A DNA stretch of 64,000 bases from Leifsonia sp. ZF2019 (GCF_019924635.1 NZ_CP065037.1:3844001-3908000), one strand, 5' to 3'. Counted from the stretch's first letter, positions 44,650 to 54,382 are shown. Notes: generated by a model from the sequence alone, not told the origin. Numbers and translations are program-made.

Positions 44650-45936
44650 ATGACGACCATCGACGACTCGAACAACACCCCTGCCTCGACCCCGCCCGGC
44701 TATTGGTTCGGCGAGATCGAGAGCCGCCTGCACGACCGGATGCGCTCCGCACTGGCCGAGCAGAACCTCCGCCGCGGCGGCTGGCGACTGCTCCACACCC
44801 TGACCGACGGCGCGGCGACCGCCGAAGAACTCGCCGACCGGCTCCCCCGCGGACGCGGACGCGGCGGACGCGGCGGACGCGGCCACGGCCGGCCCCACGC
44901 GTTCCACGACGGACAGGACCCCCGCATCGCACACGACGTCGACGACGCAGCCCGCGACGGCCGCGGACGCGACGGCTTCGACCCGCGCCGGAATCACGGA
45001 GACCGCGGCTACGGCCCACATGGATCCCGTCGCCACGGGGGCTTCGATGCCCGCCAGGCCTACGGACCCGACGGCTTCGGTCCGCGTGGATTCCGTGGTC
45101 ACGACGACGGTGGCCAGGGCCGGGCCGGCGATCGCCACCCGTCCGATCCGCGCCCGCAGGGCGCCTGGACCTACAGTCGCGAGACCTGGCACGCCGAACC
45201 GGCGTTCGCCCCGCACGGCGGGCGACCGGATCACGATGGGCGGGATGACCGCTTCGATCACCACGACCACGACGGCCACCACGGCCACCACGGCCACAGC
45301 GACCGGTACGACTACGACGCCCATCACGGCGAGCACGACCACGACCACGACCGCGACGGCCACCGCCGTGGACACGGTCGCGGCCGGGCCCGTCAAGCCG
45401 CCTTCGAACGCGGCTTCGAGCGCGGTTACGCCGCAGCGGCGCCGGTCGCCGGGCCGTTCGGTGGACCGTTCGCCGGGCCGTTCGGCGGCCCCGCCGGCTT
45501 CCGCGGGGCGCGGGGCTTCCGTGGCGAGCCCGGGTTCGGGTTCGGACCGCAGCACGGTCCCGGCTGGACCCGCGGCCACGGCCGCGGACCCTGCTCCGGC
45601 GACCGCCGGGTGGCGCGCGTCGAGCGCATCCTCGCGGACTTCACCGAGCGTGGCTGGGTCTGGTTCGACGGGGATAAGGCGACGCTGACCGACGAGGGAC
45701 GCGCCGCACACGACGCGGCCTTCGCGAAGGTGCGCGAGGTACGCGAATCGCTGGCCGCCGGCATCTCGGACGAGGACTACGCCACCACACTGGCCACCCT
45801 CGAGACGATGGCCCGCAACCTCGGCTGGGAGCCGCGGGCGGCCGATGACACGGCGGGCGACAGCACGGGCGACCTGGCGAACGCCCCGACCGACGGCGCC
45901 ACGGAATCCGAGACCGGCGACAGCGCGGCGTCGTAG
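44650..45936 (+). CDS. split MarR/PadR-like protein with a 250-residue His/Gly/Asp-rich insert
   Basis: 428 residues. Residues 18-66 (FGEIESRLHDRMRSALAEQ, then GWRLLHTLTDGAATAEELAD) look like the first half of a winged-helix domain. Residues 321-395 (VERILADFTERGWVWFDGD, ATLTDEGRAAHD) look like its wing and dimerisation helices. Between them is a low-complexity insert with FGPRGFRG-type Gly/Phe/Arg repeats and a dense His/Asp block (HHDHDGHHGHHGHSD). Ribosome binding site AGGAAGGGG supports the ATG at 44650. Inference: a metal- or condensation-responsive regulator paired with the divergent MarR. Function unproven. Confidence 0.75.
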   Translation: MTTIDDSNNTPASTPPGYWFGEIESRLHDRMRSALAEQNLRRGGWRLLHTLTDGAATAEELADRLPRGRGRGGRGGRGHGRPHAFHDGQDPRIAHDVDDAARDGRGRDGFDPRRNHGDRGYGPHGSRRHGGFDARQAYGPDGFGPRGFRGHDDGGQGRAGDRHPSDPRPQGAWTYSRETWHAEPAFAPHGGRPDHDGRDDRFDHHDHDGHHGHHGHSDRYDYDAHHGEHDHDHDRDGHRRGHGRGRARQAAFERGFERGYAAAAPVAGPFGGPFAGPFGGPAGFRGARGFRGEPGFGFGPQHGPGWTRGHGRGPCSGDRRVARVERILADFTERGWVWFDGDKATLTDEGRAAHDAAFAKVREVRESLAAGISDEDYATTLATLETMARNLGWEPRAADDTAGDSTGDLANAPTDGATESETGDSAAS

Positions 45937-46020
45937 CCGGCGGCTACACCCCGCGCCACACCACGGGCACCACGGGCCGTCGACGAGTCCACTCGGCGGC
46001 GGCCGTCGCCCGCCGCTCGA

Positions 46021-46061
46021 CGACGGAGGCCGGGACGCAGCACGCGACCCGGCCTCCGTCG
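46021..46061. terminator. bidirectional terminator
   Basis: A perfect 14-bp stem (CGACGGAGGCCGGG and its complement) with a 13-nt loop lies between two convergent genes, so it can end transcription from either side. No long T-tract, as usual for high-GC actinobacteria. Confidence 0.7.
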
Positions 46062-46067
46062 CGTCCG

Positions 46068-47920
46068 TCACACGCGGCGGCGGCGCCTGCTTTCCGCCAG
46101 GAGCGCGGTCAGGCCGGCGCCGGCGAGCAGGGCGACGAGCGCGGTCGCGCTGACCACCGCGCCTCCCGCGCCCGAGCCTGTCGCAGCGAGCTCGCCGGCC
46201 GCGATTCCCGCCACCGCCGCACCCCCGCCGTTCGCCTCCCCTGCGGGCTCACTGCGCGGCGCCCACGCCGCCGAGAACGTCTGCGCCGCCATCAGCGGCT
46301 GCAGCGCGTCCTGCACCGCGTCGTCGGCGAACAGCGTACGCATGGCGCCGTCGTCGAGGCCGTTGGCGACCGCCGCCATGATCATCGACTGATCGAGGGA
46401 GAGGTAGCGCTCGGCGATGCGTCCGCTGTGGACCGCGACGGCGTCGTAGAAGCCACCGGGGCCGTACGCGTGCAGCTCACGCTCGATGCCGCGCAGGTTC
46501 TCGACGGCGCCGCGGGCGTCGTAGCCGAGTGCCAGGAACGACGCGTGCGGGGTCACGACACCGTCGCCGTACGCCGGCGCAGGGTTCGTGCCGCGCTCGG
46601 CGGTCGGACAGCCGTCGAAGGGGAGGTCGACGTCGGTGTTCTCCTGGTCGGAGAAATAGCCGTCGGCGCGCATCCCGGCGGCATCCACGCCGTACTCGCG
46701 GTAGCCGCCGTCGGGGTTGCTGGCGGGCGAGAAGCCCCAGTAGCCGTAGCCGGCGTCCTGTCCGTGCTTCTCCTGCACAGCCACCGTCACGGGATGGTTC
46801 ACTCCCCACGAGGTCGGACCCCAGACCTCCTCGGGCACCAGGAGGTCGGGCATCAGCGCCTCGAACATGCTGCCGCCCCAGCTCGGCACGAACCGCATGC
46901 CGTCGTATCGATAGGCGCCCTCGTAGACGGTGAGGCCGTCGTAGACGCGGCTCTCGCCCACCGGGCTCTGCTCCTGCCACGAGTAGTCGCATCCGGCGGG
47001 CATGGTGCGGAAGGTTCCGTACAGGCCGGACGACGGGATCTGCCCGTTCACGATGCCGAGGTAGGTCGCGATGCGGCTCTCGCTGACCGTCGTGTCGTAC
47101 CAGTGGCAGGTGTAGAACACGTTCGGGCCGACCCCGGAGAACGGCGCCTGCTCGCTGGCGCACGTGTCCCCGGGCTGCTCCTCCCAGAACCCGCCCTTGT
47201 TGGTGCCTGCGGGGAGATTCGGGGTGTACGGCGTGGGATCGAAGAAGACGCCGAAGTCCATCGAGTCGTACAGGGCCCGTGCGCGGTCGGCGAGAGCCGG
47301 TTCGCCGTTCGCGACCATTCGCAGGGCCGCGGCGAGCCAGCCGTTGTCCACCGTGCTGAGGAAGGGATGCACGACGGAGCCGTCCTCCGGCCAGGTGGTC
47401 AGCTTGCGACCGTCTGCGGGCGAGTACCAGTTGTAGAACATCCCGCTGGCGGCGTTGCGATCCAGCCGCTCGAGGGTTCCGACCGTGGTCGCGAGGCGCG
47501 CCCGCGCGTCGTCGGCGGAGATGATGCCGAGACCGCGCGCCGCGAGGGTCGACCACAGGTAGCCGCCGATGTTGGTCGGCGACGTGTGCCCGCTCGCGGA
47601 GGCAGGGTCGAGTGCGCCGTCGATGTTGTCCGCGGGGAGCCCGACGGCCGGATCCGTCATCGCATCGAGCGATCGCCAGGTGTCGGCCGCCCAGCGGCGG
47701 AGGTCGGCCGCGTACGGCGACGCGTCACCGGAGGCGGGGCCGTGCGTGTCGACGGCGAGGGCGGTGGGTGCGGCGGCCGCGAGGGGGCGGCGGCGGACGT
47801 CGGAGCGGCCGAGGCGGGAGCGGCGAGCGCGACCGCGCCGGCGAGTGTCGCGGCGAGAGCTGCTCCGCCGGCGCGGAGCGCGCGCCGGGGTCGCGGGAGG
47901 CGGGGGAGGTGAAGGGGCAT
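46068..47920 (-). CDS. secreted, wall-anchored glycoamylase-like glycosidase, with an apparent frameshift in the signal region
   Basis: A clear signal peptide starts at ATG 47920 (MPLHLPRLPRPRRALRAGG, hydrophobic core, cleavage after APASA) with AAAGGA upstream. The mature enzyme continues in a different frame from about 47783, implying one missing C in a C-run. The body (about 560 residues) has MFYNWYSPADGRKL, a WGGSMFEALMPDLLVPEE segment and GYGYWGFSPASNPDGGY, reminiscent of the glycoamylase/GH144-like (alpha/alpha)6 family. The C-terminus has LAATG, a membrane helix and RRRRR: a class-E-like sortase signal. The mature frame alone is open up to GTG 47963, but that start would lack a signal peptide. 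Confidence 0.75.
47783..47787 (-). other. frameshift site in a C5 run (G5 on plus strand)
   Basis: The signal-peptide frame and the mature-domain frame meet here. Adding one C would give a continuous ...SAAAPLAAAAPTALAVD... junction. It may be a sequencing error, a true inactivating deletion or a slippage switch. Confidence 0.7.
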
Positions 47921-48057
47921 CGTCGTCCTTTCGCCCGGCACCCGCGCAGCAGCGCACGGACACCGTCAGTTGAGGTTTCGTGAGAGTGTATGCGCATACA
48001 TCGCATCCCGCAACCCTGCCGGTGCACCCGCCCCACGCCCGCGCCTCCCCGCGAGCC

Positions 48058-48063
48058 TAGGAT
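48058..48063 (+). promoter_or_regulatory. -10 box, probably leaderless
   Basis: TAGGAT ends 6 nt before the ATG of idi at 48070. Confidence 0.5.
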
Positions 48064-48069
48064 GGACGC

Positions 48070-48621
48070 ATGACGCCACCCCGGGAAGAGGTCGTCCTGC
48101 TGGCCGAGGACGGGACGCCGATCGGGACGGCCGACAAGGCCACCGTCCACACCACGGACACTCCCCTGCACCTCGCCTTCTCGTGCCATCTCTTCGACGG
48201 CGAGGGGCGCATCCTGGTCACCCGGCGGGCGCTCGGCAAAGCCACGTGGCCCGGAGTGTGGACGAACTCGTTCTGCGGGCATCCCGGCCCCGGCGAGTCG
48301 TTCGCGGACGCGATCGCGCGGCGCGCCGGCGACGAGCTCGGGACGACCATCGAGAACGTCGTCGTGGCCCTCCCGGACTTCCGCTACCGCGCCGTCGATG
48401 CCGGCGGCATCGTCGAGTACGAGATCTGCCCGGTCTACACCGCCACGGTCGCGGGCGAGCTGGCCCCCTCCGCCGCCGAGGTCGCGGAGTGGGAATGGGT
48501 CGACCCGCGCACGCTTCTCGCTGCCGTGGAGGCGACGCCATGGGCCTTCAGCCCGTGGCTGACCCTGCAGCTCCCCGCCCTCTACGCCGCGCCGGATGGC
48601 GAACCTTCGGACCAGCTGTGA
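48070..48621 (+). CDS. idi: isopentenyl-diphosphate delta-isomerase (type I)
   Basis: 183 residues. It interconverts IPP and DMAPP, the entry to isoprenoid synthesis (quinones, carotenoids, undecaprenyl phosphate). Nudix-like fold with catalytic C69 in TNSFCGHP and the metal/acid-base glutamates in EYEICPVY (E116, E118). HLAFSCHLFD supplies the metal-binding histidines. Monocistronic, with a leaderless promoter. No carotenoid genes are next to it. Confidence 0.95.
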   Translation: MTPPREEVVLLAEDGTPIGTADKATVHTTDTPLHLAFSCHLFDGEGRILVTRRALGKATWPGVWTNSFCGHPGPGESFADAIARRAGDELGTTIENVVVALPDFRYRAVDAGGIVEYEICPVYTATVAGELAPSAAEVAEWEWVDPRTLLAAVEATPWAFSPWLTLQLPALYAAPDGEPSDQL

Positions 48622-48735
48622 GAACGGCTCATATTCTCCACCTGTGAAATCTCCTGTGGATAACTCGCCGCGGAGTATTCCGCCCGGAGAATCCGTACGC
48701 CCACGGAGCGACTCGGGGCACAGACCGCCCTCCGT

Positions 48736-48766
48736 TTGACCTCGAGCGCACTCGAAGGAGCATGCT
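48736..48766 (+). promoter_or_regulatory. promoter of the SDR gene, probably leaderless
   Basis: TTGACC (48736-48741) and CATGCT (48761-48766) are 19 bp apart. The -10 box ends 6 nt before the ATG at 48773. Confidence 0.4.
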
Positions 48767-48772
48767 GGGACC

Positions 48773-49618
48773 ATGAACTCCTCCAGCGCTCCCGTCGCCC
48801 TCGTCACCGGAACCTCCACCGGCATCGGACTCGAGACGGCGGTGACCCTCGCCCGCGGCGGGTGGGATGTCGTCGCCACGGTGCGCGACGTCGCCCGCGC
48901 GGACCGCCTGCGCGACGCTGCCGCCATGGCCGGCGTCTCCCTCGACATCCGCGCTCTGGATGTGACCGACGGGGCGACCTCCGCCGCGCTCGTCGCGCAG
49001 GTCGTCGCCGAGCGCGGCCACCTGGACGCGCTCGTCAACAACGCGGGTGCCGCAGCCCTCGGCACCGCCGAGATCATGGGGATCGACCGCGTCCGCGCGG
49101 CGATGGAGGTCAACTTCTTCGGCGTCGTGCAACTCACCCAGGCCGCTCTCCCCACCCTGCGCGCCTCCGGCGGTCGCGTGGTGACGGTGTCGAGCGTCGG
49201 CGGGATCGTCGGCCAGCCGTTCAACGACGCCTACTGCGCCGCCAAGTTCGCCATCGAGGGATTCATGGAGAGCCTCCACCCCGTCGCCGCGGCGCTCGGC
49301 GTCGCGGTCGTCGTGATCGAGCCCGGCGCCGTCGCGAGCGAGTTCGTCGCCAACGCGACCGAGGGCCGGGATGCCGCGCTCGCCTCCGCGGGCGACTACG
49401 CGCCGCTGCTCGCCGCCTACCTGGAGCGCACCGCGGGCGCGTTCGACGCCGCGCAGCAGCCGGCCGACGTCGCCGCCGTCATCGAGCGCGTGCTCACGGA
49501 GGACGCGCCGCCGTTCCGCGTGCAGACCTCCGACACCGCGCGTGCCTTCGTCGGCCTCAAGCTCGCCGACCTCGACGGCTCCCGCGTCACCGGCGCCACC
49601 GCCGCCTGGATCGCCTAA
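48773..49618 (+). CDS. short-chain dehydrogenase/reductase
   Basis: 281 residues, classical SDR. Cofactor motif VTGTSTGIGLETA at residue 12, NNAG near residue 89, and the catalytic residues in VSSVGG and YCAAK (near 157). The C-terminal part is longer than minimal SDRs, as in ketoreductases acting on larger substrates. Single gene. The substrate cannot be inferred. Confidence 0.88.
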   Translation: MNSSSAPVALVTGTSTGIGLETAVTLARGGWDVVATVRDVARADRLRDAAAMAGVSLDIRALDVTDGATSAALVAQVVAERGHLDALVNNAGAAALGTAEIMGIDRVRAAMEVNFFGVVQLTQAALPTLRASGGRVVTVSSVGGIVGQPFNDAYCAAKFAIEGFMESLHPVAAALGVAVVVIEPGAVASEFVANATEGRDAALASAGDYAPLLAAYLERTAGAFDAAQQPADVAAVIERVLTEDAPPFRVQTSDTARAFVGLKLADLDGSRVTGATAAWIA

Positions 49619-49653
49619 CCGACCCCTTCCGTCGCGCCCGACACAAGGGCGCC

Positions 49654-49713
49654 ACACAAGGGTCGCATTCCGCCGGAAAGGGGGCGCCGAAGCGGCAGTT
49701 CGCGACCCCTGGG
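49654..49713. terminator. imperfect hairpin between convergent genes
   Basis: AAGGGTCGC and GCGACCCCT can pair over a long, partly paired loop, next to a partial direct repeat ACACAAGGG (from 49641). It may be a bidirectional terminator or another intergenic repeat family. Moderate to low support. Confidence 0.4.
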
Positions 49714-49736
49714 TCACGCCGGACGGGCGGGGCCGG

Positions 49737-50261
49737 TCAGCCGGTGCGAGTGGCGTCGATATGCTGTTCGAGCCACCAGGTGCGGCCCTCGTCGTCGGAG
49801 ACCCAGCCGTCCCACTCGAAGGAGTCCTCGGTGATGGAGGAGAAGTTCCAGCGGATGGGGCGGCCATCGGTCTGCGTGCCGTCCTGGCGGATGCCATCGC
49901 GGTGGCCGGTGGCGACCAGGGTGCAGAAATCACCGGCGACGGCTCCGAACCAGCTCACACGCCACGCGCCCAGCACGGGGTCGTAGACGCGCACCGTCGT
50001 CCCCTTGGACTCCATGCGGGTGGGGTCGGTCGCGCTGGGGGCGACCAGCACGTCCTGCACCGCGCGGCCGCCGAGGGTGTAGGCGAAGAGCCAGTCGGTG
50101 GCAAACTCGCTCCACGCTCCCGACTCCTCGTCGAGGAAGCGGCACTCGGCGCGCCAGCTGCCGACGAGCTGCCCGAAGAGGTGCATGCGCTGCGGCCGCA
50201 CCGGGGTGGGCCCCGTCGCGATCAGTGCACGCGCGAAGTCGGCGTCGGTCGTCTCGCTCAT
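49737..50261 (-). CDS. hypothetical lipocalin-like protein
   Basis: 174 residues, no signal peptide or membrane helix. A predominantly beta pattern with LVGSWRAECRFLDEESG, GGRAVQDVLVAP, VYDPVLGAWRVSWFG and FEWDGWVSDDEGRTWW suggests a calycin/lipocalin-like fold seen in DUF1579-type proteins. I cannot assign the family firmly. The ATG at 50261 begins the homologous-looking part; the frame open to 51092 is antisense to dcd. It precedes dcd's 3' end by 56 bp on the same strand. Confidence 0.65.
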   Translation of the reverse strand: MSETTDADFARALIATGPTPVRPQRMHLFGQLVGSWRAECRFLDEESGAWSEFATDWLFAYTLGGRAVQDVLVAPSATDPTRMESKGTTVRVYDPVLGAWRVSWFGAVAGDFCTLVATGHRDGIRQDGTQTDGRPIRWNFSSITEDSFEWDGWVSDDEGRTWWLEQHIDATRTG

Positions 50262-50317
50262 GGTGCGCCTCCCGGGTCGAGGGTCGGTCGAGGTCGGTCG
50301 GAATCGCCGGGGCCGGG

Positions 50318-50923
50318 TCAGCTGGAGGGGCGTCCGGCCTCGGTGCCGGACACGTCGGTCCGGTGGAAATTGAGGAACGACCGCGAGGCCGTCGGCCCCC
50401 GCTGTCCCTGGTAGCGGGAGCTGTACTCGCTCGACCCGTACGGCCGCTCGGCCGGCGAGGTGAGACGGAAGAAGCACATCTGGCCGATCTTCATGCCCGG
50501 CCAGAGCTTGATGGGCAGGGTCGCGACGTTGCTGAGCTCGAGCGTCACGTGCCCGGAGAAACCGGGGTCGATGAATCCGGCGGTCGAGTGCGTCAGCAGC
50601 CCGAGGCGCCCGAGGGAGCTCTTGCCCTCCAGCCGCGCGGCGACGTCGTCCGGCAGGGACACCAGCTCGTAGGTCGAGCCGAGCACGAACTCGCCCGGGT
50701 GCAGGATGAACGGCTGGTCCGCCTCCACCTCGACGAACCGGGTCAGTTCGGGCTGGTCCTCCGACGGGTCGATGAACGGATACTTGTGGTTGTCGAACAA
50801 CCGGAAGAACCGGTCCAGCCGCACGTCGATGCTCGACGGCTGGATCATCTGGGAGTCGAACGGCTCCAGGGCGATCCGTCCGGCGCCGAGCTCGGCCTTG
50901 ATGTCGCGATCGGAGAGAAGCAC
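50318..50923 (-). CDS. dcd: dCTP deaminase
   Basis: 201 residues. It converts dCTP to dUTP (or directly to dUMP in bifunctional actinobacterial enzymes), feeding dTMP synthesis. Motifs: [16 protein letters not shown] near residue 26, [10 protein letters not shown] near 104, [18 protein letters not shown] with the catalytic glutamate near residue 130, and the C-terminal [14 protein letters not shown], the form found in mycobacterial DCD-DUT enzymes. The GTG at 50923 lies 6 nt after a TAGGCT box, so it is probably leaderless. Confidence 0.96.
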   Translation of the reverse strand: MLLSDRDIKAELGAGRIALEPFDSQMIQPSSIDVRLDRFFRLFDNHKYPFIDPSEDQPELTRFVEVEADQPFILHPGEFVLGSTYELVSLPDDVAARLEGKSSLGRLGLLTHSTAGFIDPGFSGHVTLELSNVATLPIKLWPGMKIGQMCFFRLTSPAERPYGSSEYSSRYQGQRGPTASRSFLNFHRTDVSGTEAGRPSS

Positions 50924-50929
50924 GGGGAC

Positions 50930-50935
50930 AGCCTA
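50930..50935 (-). promoter_or_regulatory. -10 box of dcd, probably leaderless
   Basis: On the minus strand TAGGCT ends exactly 6 nt before the GTG start of dcd. Confidence 0.5.
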
Positions 50936-50997
50936 TCGGGTGCCGGTCGGCGGAGGCACGGGGTCGGACAGCGTCCCGCGCCCCGCCGCCGACGGGG

Positions 50998-53259
50998 TCA
51001 GTGCACCTCGAACGGCGCGGCCAGGAGGTCGATCTCGCGGGAGGACGAGCCGACGAGCAGTTCGAACGCACCCGGCTCCACCCCGCGGTCACCGGCCGCG
51101 TCCACGATGGAGCACTCCGCGACCGGGAGGATCAGCCTCACGCGCGCCGACTCGCCCGGGGCGAGGTCGACCTGCCGGTGCGCCTTCAGCTCCCTGTCGG
51201 CCCAGCTCACGCTGGTGACCGCGTCGCGCACGTACACCTGCACCGTCTCGCGCACCGGGCGGTCGCCGGTGTTGCTCACGGTGACCTCCGCCACGATGTC
51301 GTCGCCGGCCCCGACGTCGGTGCGCTCGAGGGCGAGCTCGGTGTACTCGACCGTCGTGTACGAGCGCCCCTGGCCGAACGCCCACGCCGGCGCCTGGGTG
51401 AGGTCGGCGTAGCGGTCGCCGTGCTGGCCGCGGATCTGGTTGTAGTACGTCGGCTGCTGGCCGACGTGGCGCGCGAACGAGATCGGCAGGCGGCCCGACG
51501 GCTCGATGCGGCCGGTGAGCAGCTCGGCCAGCGCCCGTCCCCCCTGCATGCCCGGGTTCGCGGCCCAGACCACGGCTGCGGCCCGTGCGACGGAGGCGGG
51601 CAGCACGAGCGGCTTCGAGGCGAGCAGGATCACGACGACGGGCTTCCCCGTCGCGATCAGTGCGTCGAGCAGGGCGTTCTGGCCGCCGATCAACTCCAGC
51701 GTCGCGGTGGAGCGGCCCTCGCCGATGAGCTCGATGCGGTCGCCGACAACGGCGACCACGACGTCCGACTGCTCGGCGGCGGCCACGGCCTCGTCGAGCA
51801 GCTGCCGGTCGGGTGCGCTGGGCACGACCACCGGAGGCCGCGGCTGGCCGTCCGGGAACGTGCGGCCGGCGGGGTCGTCCTCCAGCGTCAGGATGTCGGC
51901 GCCGCGGGCGTGGCGCACGCTGAGGCCGTCGATGGCGCGGAGGCCGTCGAGCACGGTCGTGATCATCTCACGCGGCTGGCCGTCGAGCCAGCCGGCCTGG
52001 CCCGAGCCGCCGGCCCAGTCGCCGAGCTGGGTCTGCGCGTCGTCGGCGAGCGGGCCGACGACGGCGACGCGCACCGGCGCGGAGGAGTCCGCCGCGATCG
52101 GCAGGGTGCCGTCGTTCTCCAGCAGGACGAGCGAGCGCCGGGCGATCTCGAGGTTCAGGTCCGCGTGCGCGGCGCTCCCGACCACCGTGTCGAGGTCGGG
52201 GGCGGGCAGGCGCGGGTCCTCGAACAGGCCGAGGTCGAACTTCAGGGCCAGGATGCGCCCGACGGCCGCGTCGAACGCGTCCTCGTCCAGAAGCCCCTGT
52301 GCGACGGCCTCCAGCGCCCCTTCATAGAAGAGAGGAGTCGTCATCACCATGTCGTTGCCGGCCTTCACCGCGGCCGCGGCGGCGTGCGCGTAGTCGGGCT
52401 GCACCTTCTGCTCCCAGACCATGCGGCCCACGTTGTCCCAGTCGGTGATGAGGGTGCCGGTGTAGCCCCACTCGCCGCGCAGCACCTCGCTGAGCAGCCA
52501 GTCGTTCACGGTGATCGGAACGCCGTCGGTGCTCTGGTAGCCGAGCATGAACGTGCGGCAGCCCTCACGGGCCACACGCTCGAACGGCGGCAGGAACCAG
52601 CTGCGCAGCTTGCGCCGCGAGATGTCGGCCTCGCTCGCGTCCCGGCCGCCCTGCGTCTCGGAGTAGCCGGCGAAATGCTTCGCGGTCGCGAGGATCGCGG
52701 TCGGGTCCTCGAGCCCGTCGCCCTGGTAGCCGCGGACCATCGCGCTCGCGAGCTCGCCGATCAGGTACGGATCTTCGCCGAACGTCTCGCTGATGCGCCC
52801 CCAGCGGAGGTCGCGGGCGATGCACAGCACGGGAGAGAAGGTCCAGTGCACGCCGGTCACCGCGACCTCTTCGGCCGTCGCCCGGGCGACGCGCTCGATC
52901 AGCTCCGCGTCCCACGACGCGGCCATGCCGAGCTGGGTGGGGTAGATCGTCGCGCCGGGCCAGAACGAGTGGCCGTGGATGCAGTCCTCACCGACGAGCA
53001 GCGGGATGCGCAGGCGGGTCTCGGCTGTGAGCCGGTTCGCCTCGAGGATGCGCTCCGGGGAGGTGTGCAGGATCGAGCCGACGTGGCGGCGCAGCACGTG
53101 GTCGCGCAGGTCGTCGCGCGCGTCCAGCTGCAGCATCTGCCCGACCTTCTCCTCCACCGTCATGCGGCCGAGCAGGTCGTCGACCCGCTCGGCCGTCGTC
53201 AGCGACGGGTCCTGGTACGGGAGCGTGGGAGATGCGGTCTCGGGAAGGGTCGACGTCAT
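50998..53259 (-). CDS. glycoside hydrolase family 3 beta-glycosidase (BglX-like)
   Basis: 753 residues without signal peptide, so cytoplasmic. The GH3 (beta/alpha)8 domain has RWGRISETFGEDPYL near 152, KHF at 194-196 and the nucleophile D273 in TLITDWDNVG. The GH3_C domain and a fibronectin-III-like domain (about 655-745) follow. It releases terminal beta-linked sugars from imported oligosaccharides. The ATG at 53259 overlaps the permease stop (ATGA), so it is the last cistron of the oligosaccharide uptake operon. The partner transporter argues for oligosaccharides rather than peptides. Confidence 0.93.
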   Translation of the reverse strand: MTSTLPETASPTLPYQDPSLTTAERVDDLLGRMTVEEKVGQMLQLDARDDLRDHVLRRHVGSILHTSPERILEANRLTAETRLRIPLLVGEDCIHGHSFWPGATIYPTQLGMAASWDAELIERVARATAEEVAVTGVHWTFSPVLCIARDLRWGRISETFGEDPYLIGELASAMVRGYQGDGLEDPTAILATAKHFAGYSETQGGRDASEADISRRKLRSWFLPPFERVAREGCRTFMLGYQSTDGVPITVNDWLLSEVLRGEWGYTGTLITDWDNVGRMVWEQKVQPDYAHAAAAAVKAGNDMVMTTPLFYEGALEAVAQGLLDEDAFDAAVGRILALKFDLGLFEDPRLPAPDLDTVVGSAAHADLNLEIARRSLVLLENDGTLPIAADSSAPVRVAVVGPLADDAQTQLGDWAGGSGQAGWLDGQPREMITTVLDGLRAIDGLSVRHARGADILTLEDDPAGRTFPDGQPRPPVVVPSAPDRQLLDEAVAAAEQSDVVVAVVGDRIELIGEGRSTATLELIGGQNALLDALIATGKPVVVILLASKPLVLPASVARAAAVVWAANPGMQGGRALAELLTGRIEPSGRLPISFARHVGQQPTYYNQIRGQHGDRYADLTQAPAWAFGQGRSYTTVEYTELALERTDVGAGDDIVAEVTVSNTGDRPVRETVQVYVRDAVTSVSWADRELKAHRQVDLAPGESARVRLILPVAECSIVDAAGDRGVEPGAFELLVGSSSREIDLLAAPFEVH

Positions 53260-54380
53260 TCGGTGACGCCTTCCGTCGAGGAGCGAGCGGAGGACGACGA
53301 GGGGTTCGCCGGGGCGTCGGGTGCGTCGGCACCCGTCCGCACCTGGGTGACGGTCGCGTTGATGTTGAGGCCCTTCTTCTTCAGCGCGCGGGCTCGCTCT
53401 CCCGCCGAACGCAGGCGGGGGTTGACGTACTCGTCGATGCCGAAGTTGACGAGCGCGAGCGCGACGCCGAGCAGCGCGATGCACAGACCGGCGGGGACGT
53501 ACCACCACCAGTAGTCCGGGAACGCGTTGTTCTGCTGCGCCCAGAACAGCACGGTGCCCCAGTTGAGGTTCGACACCGGGATGACCCCGATGAACGCCAG
53601 GGTGGTGAGCCCCAGGACGGCGGCCGTCATCGTGCCGACGAAGCTGGAGGCGATGAGCGCCATCAGGTTCGGCAGCATCTCGACCAGGATGATGCGGTGC
53701 AGCGGCTCGCCGTTGGCGCGCGCCGCCTGGATGAAGTCGCGGTTGCGCAGCGACATGGTCTGCGCGCGCAGCACGCGGGCTCCCCACGCCCATCCCGTCA
53801 GGCCGAGCACGGCGGCGATGACGATCAACGGCGGGTCCTGGAACTGCGACGCGATGATGATCATCAGCGGCAGGCCGGGGATGACGAGGAACACGTTGGA
53901 CAGTGCCGACAGGGACTCGCTCTTCCAGCCGCGCAGGTAGCCGGCGGTCACACCGACGGCGATCGCGACGATGGTCGCCATGATCGTCGCGAGGAATCCG
54001 ACGATGAGCACGCCGCGCGTGCCGTAGACGATCTGGCTGAAGACGTCCTGGCCGATGTGCGTCGTGCCGAGCAGGTGCTGGAACGACGGCGGCTGGAGGG
54101 TCTCGTCGAGGTTCTGCGCCTGCGGGTCGTACGGGGCGATCAGGGGAGCGAAGATCGCGACGAGGATGAACACCCCGAGGATGATCAGGCCGGTGGCCGA
54201 CTTCGGGTTGCTGAACATCGCGAGCGACACCTTCAGCTGCGACCAGAATGTCTTGCGCGGCGCCGGCCCCTGCGGACGCCCGGCCAGGAAGGCCGCCGTC
54301 TCCGGTGCCCCCACGCCGATCGGCTGGTCGGGCGCCGGTGCGTTCTCGGTGGGGAACGTGCTCTCTGCGGGGATGGTCAT
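53256..54380 (-). CDS. ABC transporter permease (OppC/DppC type)
   Basis: 374 residues. An extended cytoplasmic N-terminus of about 60 residues and six helices, with the family loop IQAARANGEPLHRIILVEMLPN near residue 232. A Ser/Ala-rich C-terminal tail of about 30 residues. It begins 2 bp after the OppB-type permease. Coupled to a GH3 enzyme, so it probably imports beta-linked oligosaccharides. Confidence 0.92.
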   Translation of the reverse strand: MTIPAESTFPTENAPAPDQPIGVGAPETAAFLAGRPQGPAPRKTFWSQLKVSLAMFSNPKSATGLIILGVFILVAIFAPLIAPYDPQAQNLDETLQPPSFQHLLGTTHIGQDVFSQIVYGTRGVLIVGFLATIMATIVAIAVGVTAGYLRGWKSESLSALSNVFLVIPGLPLMIIIASQFQDPPLIVIAAVLGLTGWAWGARVLRAQTMSLRNRDFIQAARANGEPLHRIILVEMLPNLMALIASSFVGTMTAAVLGLTTLAFIGVIPVSNLNWGTVLFWAQQNNAFPDYWWWYVPAGLCIALLGVALALVNFGIDEYVNPRLRSAGERARALKKKGLNINATVTQVRTGADAPDAPANPSSSSARSSTEGVTE

Positions 54381-54382
54381 GA

